A DNA stretch of 64,000 nucleotides from Cenarchaeum symbiosum A (GCA_000200715.1 DP000238.1:1510849-1574848), one strand, 5' to 3'. Counted from the first letter of the stretch, positions 43,199 through 52,457 are shown. Numbers and translations: made by a program. The notes: generated from the sequence alone by a model not told the origin.

Positions 43199-45136
43199 CT
43201 AGAACAGCTTTATGCTCTCTTGTATCTGCGGATAGTGCGCCGGTATTCTGAACATCCTGCGCACCGCAAGCGCAAGGTTCTCCGACTTGCGGCGCTCGCC
43301 GTGGTTTACAAGGACTCGCCTCAGCTTGGGCCGGAGCTTTTGCACAAACCCGGTCAGCTGGTTGTAGTCGCTGTGGCCGCTGAACCCGTCTAGCTTCTCC
43401 ATCCTGCACTCTATGTTGACCACCTCTATCTTGCCGCCCCTGTTCATAAGCGGGACCTGCCGCGCCCCGTCTAGAACCCTCCTGCCGAGCGTGCCATTGA
43501 CCTGGTATGACACAAAAAGTATCTTGTTCTGCTTGTGCGGCGCTATGCTCTTAAAGTACTCCAGGACGGGCCCGCCCTCGAGCATGCCCGAAGTGGCCAG
43601 TATTATGCACGGCGAGCCGTCGCGGAGGGCCTCGTCCCTGCCGTCAGCATGCTCGACATTGGTAAAGTACTCTGAATCAAACGGGTTGTCGTCGGTCTCG
43701 AGTATTTTCTGCTTGAGCTCCCGCGCAAGATACTCGGGGTGCGCCTCGTGTATCGCTGATGCCTCGGAGATCATCCCTTCTGTGAATACCGGCGCTTCTG
43801 CCATCTCGCCGGACTTCATATAGTGGTCGATCACCATCATTATCTCCTGGGCGCGGCCCACCGCCGGTATCGGTATGAGGACCTTGCCGCCGTCAGCAAG
43901 AGCCCCGTTTACCGCGTTGATGAACGCGGATTCTACCTCCTGGCGCGTGGGCTGTATGTCCTCTTTAGCCCCGTACGTGCTCTCTATCAATAGAGTCTCC
44001 ACGCGCGGAAAGTTCCAGCTTGCCGCCTCGAATAGTATGCTCTTGCCGAACTTTATGTCCCCTGAATAGACAAAGTTGTGGTCGCCGCTGCCTATGTGGA
44101 AGTGGCAGAGCGCGGATCCCAGTATGTGCCCCGCGTTTGCCAGCACCAGTTTGATATCCGGGGAGATATCGGTGACAGTCCCATAGGGCAGAGTGATCGC
44201 CTGCCTCATTATCTGCCGGACGTCGCGCTCGGCGTACACGGGCACCCTGCCCTGGGCTGTAGCCACCTTGATTGCATCGAGCTGTATCAGGTTCATCATG
44301 GGGAGCGTCGGCTCTGTACAGTATATCGGGCCCCTGTACCCGTACTTTGCTAGAACGGGCAGAAAGCCCGTGTGGTCTAAATGCGCATGCCCTATGACCA
44401 CCGCGTCAAGGTCGTCGAGTGTTATGCCCGCCCAGTCGAGCCGCGGATACGACTCCGACGGGTGCGCCGCCCCCGGGTTTACCCCGCAGTCGACTAGAAC
44501 CTTGCTGTCAAGAGTAGAGAGCAGCATGCACGAGCGGCCCACCTGGCCGAAGCCGCCAAGCGCTGTCAGCGAGATCTCCGAGCGGGTGGCCAGCTTGGGC
44601 CGGAATATGTCGTCGCCTATCTGCTTGAGCTGCTTGCCGCGCTCGATAGACGATGCGCGCAATGTGCGGTTTATCACCTGCATGGTGCTCGACTGGCTGG
44701 TGGTGGCCTTTCTAATCCGGAGCGTCCAGCCTATCTTTTCGCTCACATCGGCGTGGCTGAACTCGGCTGAGTTGCGCTGGAGCAGCCACGGCCTCTTGGC
44801 CTCCAGGGAGACCTCGCCCGTCGTGGTGTCAAAGAATGTGCCCTGCAGCTTCGCCTCGGCAGGGACGAGCTTTGAGAGCATCTTCCGCGCGTCCTCCTCC
44901 TTTTTCCGGACCGATTCGTCTATCCTTACTATGATTCTTTTTTTTATCACGTTTACCAGGTTCGATATTATCTCGTTGTGCTCCAGGAGGTATCGCGGCG
45001 TATTCGTATACAGCGCTATGCGCGGGCCCTCGTATTCTATCTTTGTCACACCGGCCTCCCTCGGGATGCTGCCAAGGATGGTCGCCATTATGTTCTGGTT
45101 GCTCGGCGCCTCCTTTTGCTGCTGTCTGCGTTGCAT
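43199..45136 (-). CDS. FttA/aCPSF1 transcription-termination ribonuclease
   Basis: 645 aa. The N-terminus carries two KH domains (about 1-185), then a metallo-beta-lactamase domain with HAHLDHTGF (Zn ligands), and a beta-CASP domain with the late motifs LATSGMLEGGPVLEYFKSIA, KLDGFSGHSDYNQLTGFVQK and RVLVNHGE. This is the archaeal CPSF73-like factor that cleaves nascent RNA at U-rich terminators. Starts 7 nt downstream of psmB, so the two are likely one transcript. Confidence 0.95.
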   Translation of the reverse strand: MQRRQQQKEAPSNQNIMATILGSIPREAGVTKIEYEGPRIALYTNTPRYLLEHNEIISNLVNVIKKRIIVRIDESVRKKEEDARKMLSKLVPAEAKLQGTFFDTTTGEVSLEAKRPWLLQRNSAEFSHADVSEKIGWTLRIRKATTSQSSTMQVINRTLRASSIERGKQLKQIGDDIFRPKLATRSEISLTALGGFGQVGRSCMLLSTLDSKVLVDCGVNPGAAHPSESYPRLDWAGITLDDLDAVVIGHAHLDHTGFLPVLAKYGYRGPIYCTEPTLPMMNLIQLDAIKVATAQGRVPVYAERDVRQIMRQAITLPYGTVTDISPDIKLVLANAGHILGSALCHFHIGSGDHNFVYSGDIKFGKSILFEAASWNFPRVETLLIESTYGAKEDIQPTRQEVESAFINAVNGALADGGKVLIPIPAVGRAQEIMMVIDHYMKSGEMAEAPVFTEGMISEASAIHEAHPEYLARELKQKILETDDNPFDSEYFTNVEHADGRDEALRDGSPCIILATSGMLEGGPVLEYFKSIAPHKQNKILFVSYQVNGTLGRRVLDGARQVPLMNRGGKIEVVNIECRMEKLDGFSGHSDYNQLTGFVQKLRPKLRRVLVNHGERRKSENLALAVRRMFRIPAHYPQIQESIKLF

Positions 45137-45143
45137 CTGACCT

Positions 45144-45782
45144 CTAGAGCGCTATTACCGCCTTCTTCTGCTCCCTGGTGAGCAGCTCAAAGCCGTTCCC
45201 GTTTATGACGGCCACGTTGATCCCGTCGCCGGTGCCGATGTTCCTCGTTATTGCCGCCTTTACCGCGCGCAGCGCCACCCCCTTGGCCTCATCGGCAGTA
45301 AGATCCGCGCGGTACTCTTCTTCCAGCGTGCCGTATGCGACAGGGGAGCCGCTCCCGGTGGTCACGTATGACTTTTCCTCCACCGAGCCGAACATGTCTA
45401 TATTATACAACGCGGGGCCTACTGCATCGAAGCCGCCCATGAGGATATCGGCCATGAAAGGATACCCCCTGTTCTGGTGGAAGATAAGCGAGGTGAGCCG
45501 GGCCAGCGATTTTATCGGGATCGGGCCCTGCTTTCTTATCCTGTGCAGGCTTGCGTGATACCTCAGTACGTCGACTATATTCTGGGCATCCGCCACGCCC
45601 CCGGCCAGCGTCAGGCCCGCGTGGTCGTCTATCCGCTGTATCTTCATTGTATTGTTATTGGCGATAAAGTAGCCGGCACTGGCCCTCATGTCTGCGCAGA
45701 GCACCACGCCATCTGTGGCCTTGATACCCACTGTCGTGGTCCCATGCAGAATCTTTTCCTCTACGTTATTGGACAAATACAC
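45144..45782 (-). CDS. psmB: Proteasome subunit beta
   Basis: 212 aa. A short propeptide (VEEKILHG) precedes the catalytic TTTVGIKATDGVVLCADMRA, where cleavage would expose the N-terminal threonine nucleophile; the lysine TMKIQRIDDHAGLTLAG is in place. GTG start. The promoter lies in the shared region with egsA. Forms the inner rings of the 20S proteasome; the alpha subunit is not in the window. Confidence 0.96.
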   Translation of the reverse strand: MYLSNNVEEKILHGTTTVGIKATDGVVLCADMRASAGYFIANNNTMKIQRIDDHAGLTLAGGVADAQNIVDVLRYHASLHRIRKQGPIPIKSLARLTSLIFHQNRGYPFMADILMGGFDAVGPALYNIDMFGSVEEKSYVTTGSGSPVAYGTLEEEYRADLTADEAKGVALRAVKAAITRNIGTGDGINVAVINGNGFELLTREQKKAVIAL

Positions 45783-45844
45783 ACCTAGATGCCATCTGTG
45801 GGCAGGCCCCTTTTAAATAACTTTATGTTTCAAGCTGATAAATA
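45783..45844. promoter_or_regulatory. Shared bidirectional promoter, psmB / egsA
   Basis: TTTTAAATAAC at about 45811-45821 reads as a TATA-like box on both strands (TTATTTAAAA on minus). It is about 28 nt before the egsA ATG and about 35 nt before the psmB GTG. Confidence 0.5.
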
Positions 45845-46909
45845 ATGCCCGGCGGCCGGGATCCCATGCCCTCCCACACCATGGAGCTGCCAAGGCTGAT
45901 CGTCATAGGCGAGGGCAACATGGGGGATCTGGGGCCGTTCCTGGGATCGCTGGGCGGGCCCCGCACAGTATCCCTCATATCAGGCAGGACCGTCCAGGGG
46001 GCCACAGGGCGCAAGATAGAAGGATCCCTGAAGAGGTCCGGGATAAAGTGGTCGTGGCACATGGCCGGGACAAACGATCCAGAGTCCATTGCCAGTGTCC
46101 AGGAGGCGGTCAGGTCAGACGAGTCCGGGATGGCAGTAGGCATAGGCGGGGGGCGCGCCGTAGATACGGCCAAGATGGCGGCCTTCAAGCTGGGCATCCC
46201 CTTTGTGAGCGTCCCCACTGCCGCATCCCACGACGGGATAGCAAGCCCCTTTGTATCCATAAAGGGGGACAAGCCCCACTCGATAACGGCGACAGCCCCG
46301 CTTGGCGTCTTTGTCGATATAGGCGTGATAAGAAAGGCGCCCGCGCGGCTGCTGGCCAGCGGGTGCGGCGATCTTGTCGCCAACATGATAGCAGTAAGGG
46401 ACTGGGAGCTGGGCCGGGACAGAAAGGGCGAGTACTATGGAAGGTACGCGGCAAGCCTTGCACTGATGAGCGCAAAGATAGTCATGGAGAACGCGGCGCG
46501 GTTTGCCCGGGAAGGGGTGGACGAAAGGGTGGTCGTCGAGGCCCTGATAAGCGCCGGCGTGGCATCATGCATCGCGGGGAGCAGCAGGCCGTGCTCAGGC
46601 GCCGAGCATCTGTTCTCGCATGCTCTCGACAGGATCGCCCCCGGGGCTGGCCTCCACGGCGAAAAGTGCGGCATAGGATCCATAATGATGGCAAAGCTGC
46701 AGGGCCAGGACTGGAAGGGGATAGCAGGCGCTTTAAAGAGCGTGGGCGCCCCCACCACCGCCAGACAGATAGGCCTGGACAGGGAGGATCTCATCGAGGC
46801 CCTCATGACAGCCCAGGGGCTCAGGCCGGAGAGATACACGATACTGGAAGAGGCGGGAATGAGCAGGCGCAGGGCTGCAGCCCTCGCAAGGGTTACAGGG
46901 GTTGCATGA
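45845..46909 (+). CDS. egsA: sn-glycerol-1-phosphate dehydrogenase
   Basis: 354 aa NAD(P)H-dependent enzyme that makes sn-glycerol-1-phosphate, the backbone of archaeal lipids, from dihydroxyacetone phosphate. Motifs: AVGIGGGRAVDTAKMAAFKL (nucleotide binding), FVSVPTAASHDGIASPFVSI, the metal-binding ASGCGDLVANM and GAEHLFSHALD, and GLHGEKCGIGSIMM. ATG about 28 nt after the shared TATA box, so leaderless. Confidence 0.96.
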   Translation: MPGGRDPMPSHTMELPRLIVIGEGNMGDLGPFLGSLGGPRTVSLISGRTVQGATGRKIEGSLKRSGIKWSWHMAGTNDPESIASVQEAVRSDESGMAVGIGGGRAVDTAKMAAFKLGIPFVSVPTAASHDGIASPFVSIKGDKPHSITATAPLGVFVDIGVIRKAPARLLASGCGDLVANMIAVRDWELGRDRKGEYYGRYAASLALMSAKIVMENAARFAREGVDERVVVEALISAGVASCIAGSSRPCSGAEHLFSHALDRIAPGAGLHGEKCGIGSIMMAKLQGQDWKGIAGALKSVGAPTTARQIGLDREDLIEALMTAQGLRPERYTILEEAGMSRRRAAALARVTGVA

Positions 46910-46913
46910 CTAG

Positions 46914-47699
46914 TTATGCGGCCTTTTTTGCGGGTTCTGCCGCCGGCTCTGCCGCGGGTTCTGCGGCACGCGGCTCGGCGCGGGCTGCCGGGGCCTGCCG
47001 GCGGTGCGTCTCTACTAGCCGGATCTCCTCTATCCCGGGTATAAACTTGAAGAGGTCCGACTGGGCTAGGGACTTTATCCTGGGGAGCTCCTCCACGCGG
47101 AAAAGATCCTGCGGGATCATAACGCTGAGTATCCCCCCCGACCTCTCGTAGGGGATACCCGCCTCGTCTGCGTCGAGCCTGCGCCGGAGTATCTCGGCTA
47201 TCTTTTCATCGTCTGTTCCAAGCGACTTTGTTATCGTTATGTCGTATACGAGGGTCTTGCCTGCGTGCTTGTGGTTATAGTCCACCTGGACCCTGCCCGA
47301 GCCCATAAAGCGGACCACGCCCCTCCTGCCGCCTATCTCGACGGCATCGCCCGGGGAGACCCTCTCCGCGTCGTCCCCAAGCTTTCTCAGCGGGATCATG
47401 CGCACCTTGCCCTTGTCGCGGGCGCCAAACGCAAGCTCGATCTCGACGGTAAGATGGTCCCCCTCGGCGGCTGCAGCCAGGGCTTCGTTGAGCTTGTTTG
47501 GCACGGGAAAGTTCATCTCGCCTATCGAGACCAGCTTTGGGCGGTATCTCCTCTCCGGGTCGTACAGCGAGTGCTCCCTTGCGTCGGCCTCGGCCGTGGC
47601 CTCGATCACCTGGTCGTCCTCTTTCGTCTTTGCAGTGTACTCGGCGAGGATCAGCGAGCCCTTTTCAAAAGGCAATGCGCGCGATCCCCGAATCTCCAT
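46914..47699 (-). CDS. FKBP-type peptidyl-prolyl isomerase, SlyD-like, with C-terminal extension
   Basis: 261 aa. FKBP core with an IF-insert: KGSLILAEYTAKTKEDDQVI, GEMNFPVPNKLNEALAAAAE, LAFGARDKGKVRMIPLRKLG, FMGSGRVQVDYNHKHAGKTL, typical of archaeal long-type FKBPs. Residues about 155-230 form an extra alpha/beta domain, and the last 25 residues are an Ala/Pro/Glu-rich low-complexity tail (AEPAAEPAAEPAKKAA). The start could instead be a TTG about 8 codons in. Folds proline-containing proteins, acting as chaperone. Confidence 0.9.
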   Translation of the reverse strand: MEIRGSRALPFEKGSLILAEYTAKTKEDDQVIEATAEADAREHSLYDPERRYRPKLVSIGEMNFPVPNKLNEALAAAAEGDHLTVEIELAFGARDKGKVRMIPLRKLGDDAERVSPGDAVEIGGRRGVVRFMGSGRVQVDYNHKHAGKTLVYDITITKSLGTDDEKIAEILRRRLDADEAGIPYERSGGILSVMIPQDLFRVEELPRIKSLAQSDLFKFIPGIEEIRLVETHRRQAPAARAEPRAAEPAAEPAAEPAKKAA

Positions 47700-47727
47700 A
47701 TATTAAGCTACACGCGCGAAAACCGCG

Positions 47728-48873
47728 TCACAGCCCGGCGAGCTTCTGCTCGGCGGCCTCGAGGCCCGCGCCGGCGTCCGCCTTGTGCCCCATCATGGCA
47801 AGGGCTGACGCTATCCCCGATATGGTCCTCACCACGTGGTATCTGTCCACCTCGCCCATGCAGCCGACCCGGAACACTTTCCCCTTGAGGTTGCCAAAGC
47901 CGCCAGCCACTAGTATGCGGAATTTTTTTGCAAGCGTATCACGGAATACCTTGTCTTCGAGCCCGTCAAGATAGTTGAGCGCTATGACGACAGTCGAGCG
48001 CGAGTCCTCCCGCGCAAACGGCGTCAGGCCTATCGCGGAGAGCCCCGAGTATAAAGCGGCAGAGCACGTCCTGTGCCGGTGTATGCGCCGCTCCATGCCC
48101 TCTTCGAGAATCATCCGTGTAGCCTCCCTGTACGCGTACAGGACCGGGAGCACGGGGGTAAACGGCGTGTGCCGGGACTCTGCATAATACTTGAAGTACC
48201 GCGGCAGGTTAAAGTACATTGTTCTAGGCGGGTTGGCCTCCATGTACTTTCTGGCCCTTGCGTTGACGCAGACGGGCGATATGCCCGGCGGGCATGCAAA
48301 CGCCTTTTGCGAGCCAGTCACTGCAACGTCTATCCCCCATTTGTCCATGTGGAGCTCCTCGCCGCCGACGATGGAGACGCCATCGAGCACATAAAACGAA
48401 TCGTTGCGCGATGTAAGGTCCTTTATCCTGTCAAGGTAGTTTATCATCGTTCCCGTGGACGTCTCGTTCCATACGCAGTAGAACGCCTTTACATCCTTGT
48501 TGTTGTCAAACGCCTCGCGCACCTGGTCGAGCGTCGCGTTGACCCCGGGCTCTGTCTCGATCCGCACGGCCTGCCCGCCGGCCCACTCGATCTGCTGCGC
48601 CAGCCGGGAGCTAAACTCGCCGTTGACCGGCACTATCACCTTGTCGCCCTTCCTGACCAGGTTGACTACTGAACACTCGGTGGCGCCCGTGCCCGACGCG
48701 GTGAGGCATACTGCATCCCCTTCCGTCTCAAAGACGGACTTTGTATTGTTCACGCACTCTTCGTACAGCTCCACAAAGTCGTCGCTCCGGTGGTTTATCG
48801 GATATGTGATCATGGCCCGGGTGACCCTCTCGGGGACGTTTGTTGGACCCGGAAGCATTACAAGGTACTCCAA
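47728..48873 (-). CDS. Class V aminotransferase (alanine/serine-glyoxylate type)
   Basis: 381 aa PLP enzyme. Motifs: MLPGPTNVPERVTRAMITYP, SGTGATECSVVNLVRKGDKV, VSIVGGEELHMDKWGIDVAV, and the PLP lysine in VTGSQKAFACPPGISPVCVN; the end has GFGNLKGKVFRVGCMGEVDR. It resembles alanine-glyoxylate and serine-pyruvate aminotransferases. In Thaumarchaeota a role in glycine/serine interconversion is plausible; substrate not determined. Start appears to be TTG. Confidence 0.9.
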   Translation of the reverse strand: MEYLVMLPGPTNVPERVTRAMITYPINHRSDDFVELYEECVNNTKSVFETEGDAVCLTASGTGATECSVVNLVRKGDKVIVPVNGEFSSRLAQQIEWAGGQAVRIETEPGVNATLDQVREAFDNNKDVKAFYCVWNETSTGTMINYLDRIKDLTSRNDSFYVLDGVSIVGGEELHMDKWGIDVAVTGSQKAFACPPGISPVCVNARARKYMEANPPRTMYFNLPRYFKYYAESRHTPFTPVLPVLYAYREATRMILEEGMERRIHRHRTCSAALYSGLSAIGLTPFAREDSRSTVVIALNYLDGLEDKVFRDTLAKKFRILVAGGFGNLKGKVFRVGCMGEVDRYHVVRTISGIASALAMMGHKADAGAGLEAAEQKLAGL

Positions 48874-48915
48874 TCTGGCTCGCCTGTCCGTTCCCTGTAC
48901 GGCTTTTATTTATAA

Positions 48916-49412
48916 CTATAAGGCCCCGCGCAGGCGCCCTTCTGCGCCTATATCATCGAGGATCCCCGCCGTGCCGGCAGGCACCAGGCGCCGCCAATCC
49001 CCGCCGCGGGCGATCTTGGCCCGGATTTCCGTCCCGGAGAGCTCGTCCCTCCGGGTAAACGGCACTGTAACGACCTCCGAGCCCCTGCCCGCGCATATCC
49101 TGCCCGTAGTCTCATCATTGGTAAAGACCGCCCCGTAGGGGGGGACAATCAGGCCCAGGCTCTCGACCCATCTAGCGTGGTCTTCTAAATCTGGTATGTA
49201 GAATATGCGGATCCTCCGGGAATCAGCCGGCCCGATAGACGACTCTATCATGTGCCTTCTCTCGTCTGCAGTAAAGGGGTTCTCCCCGGAGGGCGGCCTG
49301 TTGAGCTGCCTATGCCGAGCCAGACCCTGTCCGCCCTGGATAGCGCAAAGCGCACCGCGGCCAGGTGCCCCAGGTGGAACGGCTGGAAGCGCCCTATGAG
49401 GAGGCCGTCCAT
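48916..49412 (-). CDS. nadM: Nicotinamide-nucleotide adenylyltransferase, apparent frameshift near 49303
   Basis: Final NAD-forming step. The N-terminal piece (ATG 49412) has MDGLLIGRFQPFHLGHLAAV with the nucleotidyltransferase HxGH motif and VWLGIGSS. After SS the frame reads TGRPPGRTPLLQTREGT and stops. One frame over, the family sequence continues as NRPPSGENPFTADERRHMIE, then DLEDHARWVESLGLIVPPYG, VFTNDETT and FTRRDELSGTEIRAKIARGG. One base is missing near AGCTCAAC. With it restored, the protein is about 165 aa, normal. Sequencing error or genuine lesion cannot be told from this window. Confidence 0.84.
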
Positions 49413-49471
49413 GGGAATAACGCGGCCCCGCTGTCTAAAAAACCATAAGGCGGGCCCCGCGGAGCAGGCTT

Positions 49472-50491
49472 GTGGATACACTCGAGATAGACGGGTCGTT
49501 TGGGGAAGGCGGGGGCCAGGTATTGAGGACCGCGGTCTCGCTATCTTGCATGACAGGTAGGCCCGTCAGGATAAGCCGGATCCGCGCCGGCAGAAAGAAG
49601 CCGGGCCTTGCGCGCCAGCACCTTGCGGCAGTGGGCGTCCTTGCAAGGGCGTGCGGCGCCAAAACTAGGGGGCTCGCCGAAGGGTCCACCGAGCTGGAGT
49701 TTGCCCCGGGGAATGCATGGGACGGGACAGCTGCTGCAGACGTCGGGACGGCCGGGAGCATCCCCCTGATACTATCTGCGGTGATACCTGCCGCGTCGAT
49801 CCGCGGCGGCATGGAGGTCTCGCTGGCGGGCGGGACGGACGTTTCATGGAGTCCTACAATAGAGTACACGGGGAGGGTCCTGCGCGAGGCGTACTCCCGA
49901 ATGGGGATCGACTATTCGATAAATGTGGAAAGGAGGGGTTACTATCCCAGGGGCGGCGGCTCGGTTAGCGCCAGCATACAGCCGTGCAGGGTGCCGCGGC
50001 CTATTCTGCTCGGCTCCGACAAGCCAGAACAGGCCGAGCTGCTCTGCTCGTACTCAAAGATGCCGCGGGACAAAGTGGAAGCGGCAGCAAAAGAGGCGGC
50101 ATGCTCCCTCGAAGAGGATGGCTGCAGCATACACACGGAGATAGGGCGCGGCGATGCGGATGATCCCGGCGGCACGGCACTATTGTACAGCTCGGGCCAT
50201 GGGCACGTGCGGGGCGCCGACGCCCTGTACAAGGAAGGCGGATTTGGGGGGCTCCACCGCGGCTTTGCCCGCTCCGACGCGGGGGCCGACGATCACCTGG
50301 CCGACATGCTGGTGGTTCCAGCCAGCCTGGCCGACGGGACGTCAGTAATTACTGTCGATAACGTGTCGGGGCACCTGGGGACCTGCCTGTACGTGGCCTC
50401 GAGGATGACAGGATGCAGGTACGGGTATTCCGGCATAGGGCGGGGCCACGAAGTATGGATAGAGGGAAGGTCAGACGCCCGCGTCCATTAG
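49472..50491 (+). CDS. rtcA: RNA 3'-terminal phosphate cyclase
   Basis: 339 aa. Motifs: LEIDGSFGEGGGQVLRTAVS, PVRISRIRAGRKKPGLARQH, the RNA-binding/active region YYPRGGGSVSASIQPCR, and HLADMLVVPASLADGTS with the histidine that becomes adenylylated. GTG start. Converts 3'-phosphate RNA ends to 2',3'-cyclic phosphate. Overlaps the convergent CopD-like gene by 21 nt. Confidence 0.95.
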   Translation: MDTLEIDGSFGEGGGQVLRTAVSLSCMTGRPVRISRIRAGRKKPGLARQHLAAVGVLARACGAKTRGLAEGSTELEFAPGNAWDGTAAADVGTAGSIPLILSAVIPAASIRGGMEVSLAGGTDVSWSPTIEYTGRVLREAYSRMGIDYSINVERRGYYPRGGGSVSASIQPCRVPRPILLGSDKPEQAELLCSYSKMPRDKVEAAAKEAACSLEEDGCSIHTEIGRGDADDPGGTALLYSSGHGHVRGADALYKEGGFGGLHRGFARSDAGADDHLADMLVVPASLADGTSVITVDNVSGHLGTCLYVASRMTGCRYGYSGIGRGHEVWIEGRSDARVH

Positions 50492-50980
50492 GGCGGCAAA
50501 GAACAGTATTCCTACGGAGACCATCGCAATCACCTCGCCGAGTATTATGATCTTTTTGCGCAAGCTCCGCACCTCGTTTTCAGGCATTGCTCCCGAGAGG
50601 ATCCTCCTCTCTATATCGCCCCGGATTATCCTGACGTGGACGGCAAGCAGCACGACCACCGCCACGACTAGTGCCATCTTTATGAACAGAAAGGTCCCGT
50701 AGCTGGAGTCCAGCAGGGGCCGGGGCCCCGCAAGGATCGGGTACGCAGTGTACAGCCCCGTCCCCATCAGTATTATCAGCGAGGGTATGCCCACGATGTT
50801 GAACCTGCGGCCCACTATCACCATCATGCGGATCCTCTCCTCGAGGGACATTGAGGTCTTTTTGAGCACAGGCGCCAGCACCACCCCGAGGAAGAGGCCC
50901 CCGCCCACCCAGATTGCAGCGGAGACCAGGTGGATCCACGTGATTATCGCGTTTTCCAGCGGCATGGCCGCATGCCGCAT
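50471..50980 (-). CDS. Four-helix integral membrane protein, CopD-like
   Basis: 169 aa with four hydrophobic helices: AIITWIHLVSAAIWVGGGLF, FNIVGIPSLIILMGTGLYTA, YGTFLFIKMALVVAVVVLLA, IIILGEVIAMVSVGILFFAA. The WIHLVSAAIWVGG histidine/tryptophan motif is characteristic of the CopD/DUF2269-like group linked to copper or haem-type membrane functions. No copper genes are adjacent. A role in metal handling is inference. Confidence 0.75.
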   Translation of the reverse strand: MRHAAMPLENAIITWIHLVSAAIWVGGGLFLGVVLAPVLKKTSMSLEERIRMMVIVGRRFNIVGIPSLIILMGTGLYTAYPILAGPRPLLDSSYGTFLFIKMALVVAVVVLLAVHVRIIRGDIERRILSGAMPENEVRSLRKKIIILGEVIAMVSVGILFFAALMDAGV

Positions 50981-51057
50981 GAAGCTGATATATCGCTTTC
51001 CGGGGCGGAGCCCCTGCCTGAAACGTTTTTTAGTTGTTTAAAAACCGGTAAATCCAC

Positions 51058-51540
51058 TTGGCACTTCAGAGCAGGGTTACGGTATTTGTGGCAATAGGGG
51101 GGCTGCTTGCCATGATGGGCGGGTTTGTCTGGTATGCCAGCACGGACAACCCGGAGCTCGAAAAGGTGGAGGTTGTATTACAGGACGTAAACGTGCTTGA
51201 CGTCAACAGGATAGAGGACAACGCCAGGCTCCAGGTCACGTTCCTCGTGTCCAACCCGTCCGCGAAGACGTTTACCGTCCCCGTGCTAAGCTACGACCTG
51301 TACGCCGACGGCGAGCACATAGGCGCCGGCGTCTATTCGACAGAGGACGTGGCGATGCCCGGCAGGGCCGCATTCTACGCGGGCGCGGAGATACCGCTCA
51401 AGAACATATTCAGGCTCAGCAGCAACGCCGTCGACTCCGCCCTGTACGATTCCATAATAGCGGGGGAATCGCTCAACTATTCCGCCAGCGGCAGGATCAC
51501 TGTAGAGACGGCATGGTCGATAGTAGAGAAGGACTTTTGA
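51058..51540 (+). CDS. Membrane-anchored LEA14/WHy-like protein
   Basis: 160 aa, N-terminal anchor VTVFVAIGGLLAMMGGFVWY then an extracytoplasmic LEA14/WHy domain: RLQVTFLVSNPSAKTFTVPV, LSYDLYADGEHIGAGVYSTE. Same plan as the 35507-36040 protein (DLYADGEHIGAG versus SLFYDGEKVHAG). TTG start about 25 nt after GTTTAAAAAC. Role unknown. Confidence 0.72.
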   Translation: MALQSRVTVFVAIGGLLAMMGGFVWYASTDNPELEKVEVVLQDVNVLDVNRIEDNARLQVTFLVSNPSAKTFTVPVLSYDLYADGEHIGAGVYSTEDVAMPGRAAFYAGAEIPLKNIFRLSSNAVDSALYDSIIAGESLNYSASGRITVETAWSIVEKDF

Positions 51541-51554
51541 ATAGGAAATTGTGG

Positions 51555-51626
51555 TGGGCCGAGAGAGATTTGAACTCACGATCACCGCCGTGTCGAGGCG
51601 GTATCCTACCACTAGACTACCGGCCC
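51555..51626 (-). tRNA. tRNA-Val (GAC), CCA encoded, C33
   Basis: On the minus strand GGGCCGG pairs with TCGGCCC, followed by A73; CCA is encoded at 51554-51552. Anticodon stem CCGCC/GGCGG encloses TCGACAC, which places GAC at positions 34-36 (valine). Position 33 would be C instead of the near-universal U. T-arm GTGAG/CTCTC has one mismatch around TTCAAAT. No intron. Convergent with the LEA14-like gene. Confidence 0.85.
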
Positions 51627-51723
51627 AGTGGGCCCGCTGTATCAGGGGGCATTATTATCGTTTGTGTGCGCACAGGCCCCAGATGCCGGCCGGCCCCCCG
51701 CGCACGGTGACCAGGTGGGCCGC

Positions 51724-52437
51724 ATGGACGGGGGCTTTACAAGCGATGAAAAGTCGGGCTTTTACAAGGCGGTCTATTCCAGAAGGGACGTAAGGTCAGG
51801 GTTCACGCAGAGGCCGGTCGAGGCAGGTGTCCTCGGGAGGATCCTCGACGCGGCCCACCATGCGCCCTCTGTGGGGTTCTCGCAGCCGTGGAACTTTATC
51901 CTCATAAAGGATGAGGCATCCAGGGGAAAAGTAAGGGATTCGTTTTACAAGGAGAGGGAGCGCTCTGCGGCCCTTGTGGACGGGGAGAGAAAGTCAAAGT
52001 ACCTCTCGCTGAAGCTCGAGGGGATACTCGATTCGCCGGTCAACGTCTGCGTTACGTATGATCCATCCAAGTTCGGCCCCTTTGTGATAGGGAGATCGGC
52101 CATACCCGATACAGGCGTGTACAGCGTGTGCTGCGCTGTTCAGAACCTGTGGCTTGCCGCAAGGGCAGAAGGGGTCGGCGTCGGCTGGGTGAGCATACTA
52201 TCGAACGACGCCCTCAGGGAAATACTGGGAATCCCGGAGGGCGTGCTCCCCGTTGCATACCTCTGCCTCGGGTACGTGGACGAGTTTGCCACAAAGCCGG
52301 ACCTCGAGGCGGCAGGATGGCTCCCCAGGCTCGGGCTCCCCGAGGTGGTATACTATGAGAGGTGGGGCAGGGGGGACGCGCCGGGCTGGGAGGCCGTGCG
52401 TGACCTCATGAAATCAAACCTTGATACGCTTAAATAA
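51724..52437 (+). CDS. bluB: 5,6-dimethylbenzimidazole synthase (BluB), nitroreductase fold
   Basis: 237 aa. Aligns with BluB through GRILDAAHHAPSVGFSQPWN, KYLSLKLEGILDSPVNVCVT, IGRSAIPDTGVYSVCCAVQN, LWLAARAEGVGVGWVSILSN and the end LGLPEVVYYERWGRG. BluB fragments FMNH2 to the lower ligand of cobalamin; Thaumarchaeota are known B12 producers. The frame is open further upstream, but the family begins near the ATG at 51724. An ordinary nitroreductase is the alternative, though the DAAHHAPSVGF and KLEGI motifs favour BluB. Confidence 0.88.
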   Translation: MDGGFTSDEKSGFYKAVYSRRDVRSGFTQRPVEAGVLGRILDAAHHAPSVGFSQPWNFILIKDEASRGKVRDSFYKERERSAALVDGERKSKYLSLKLEGILDSPVNVCVTYDPSKFGPFVIGRSAIPDTGVYSVCCAVQNLWLAARAEGVGVGWVSILSNDALREILGIPEGVLPVAYLCLGYVDEFATKPDLEAAGWLPRLGLPEVVYYERWGRGDAPGWEAVRDLMKSNLDTLK

Positions 52438-52457
52438 TTACGGGTGCGGGCCCCGTT

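Noticed and set aside
51555..51626. tRNA-Asp
   Set aside because: GTC is seen only on the plus strand; on the tRNA strand the loop places GAC at 34-36, and the acceptor and D-arm fit valine.
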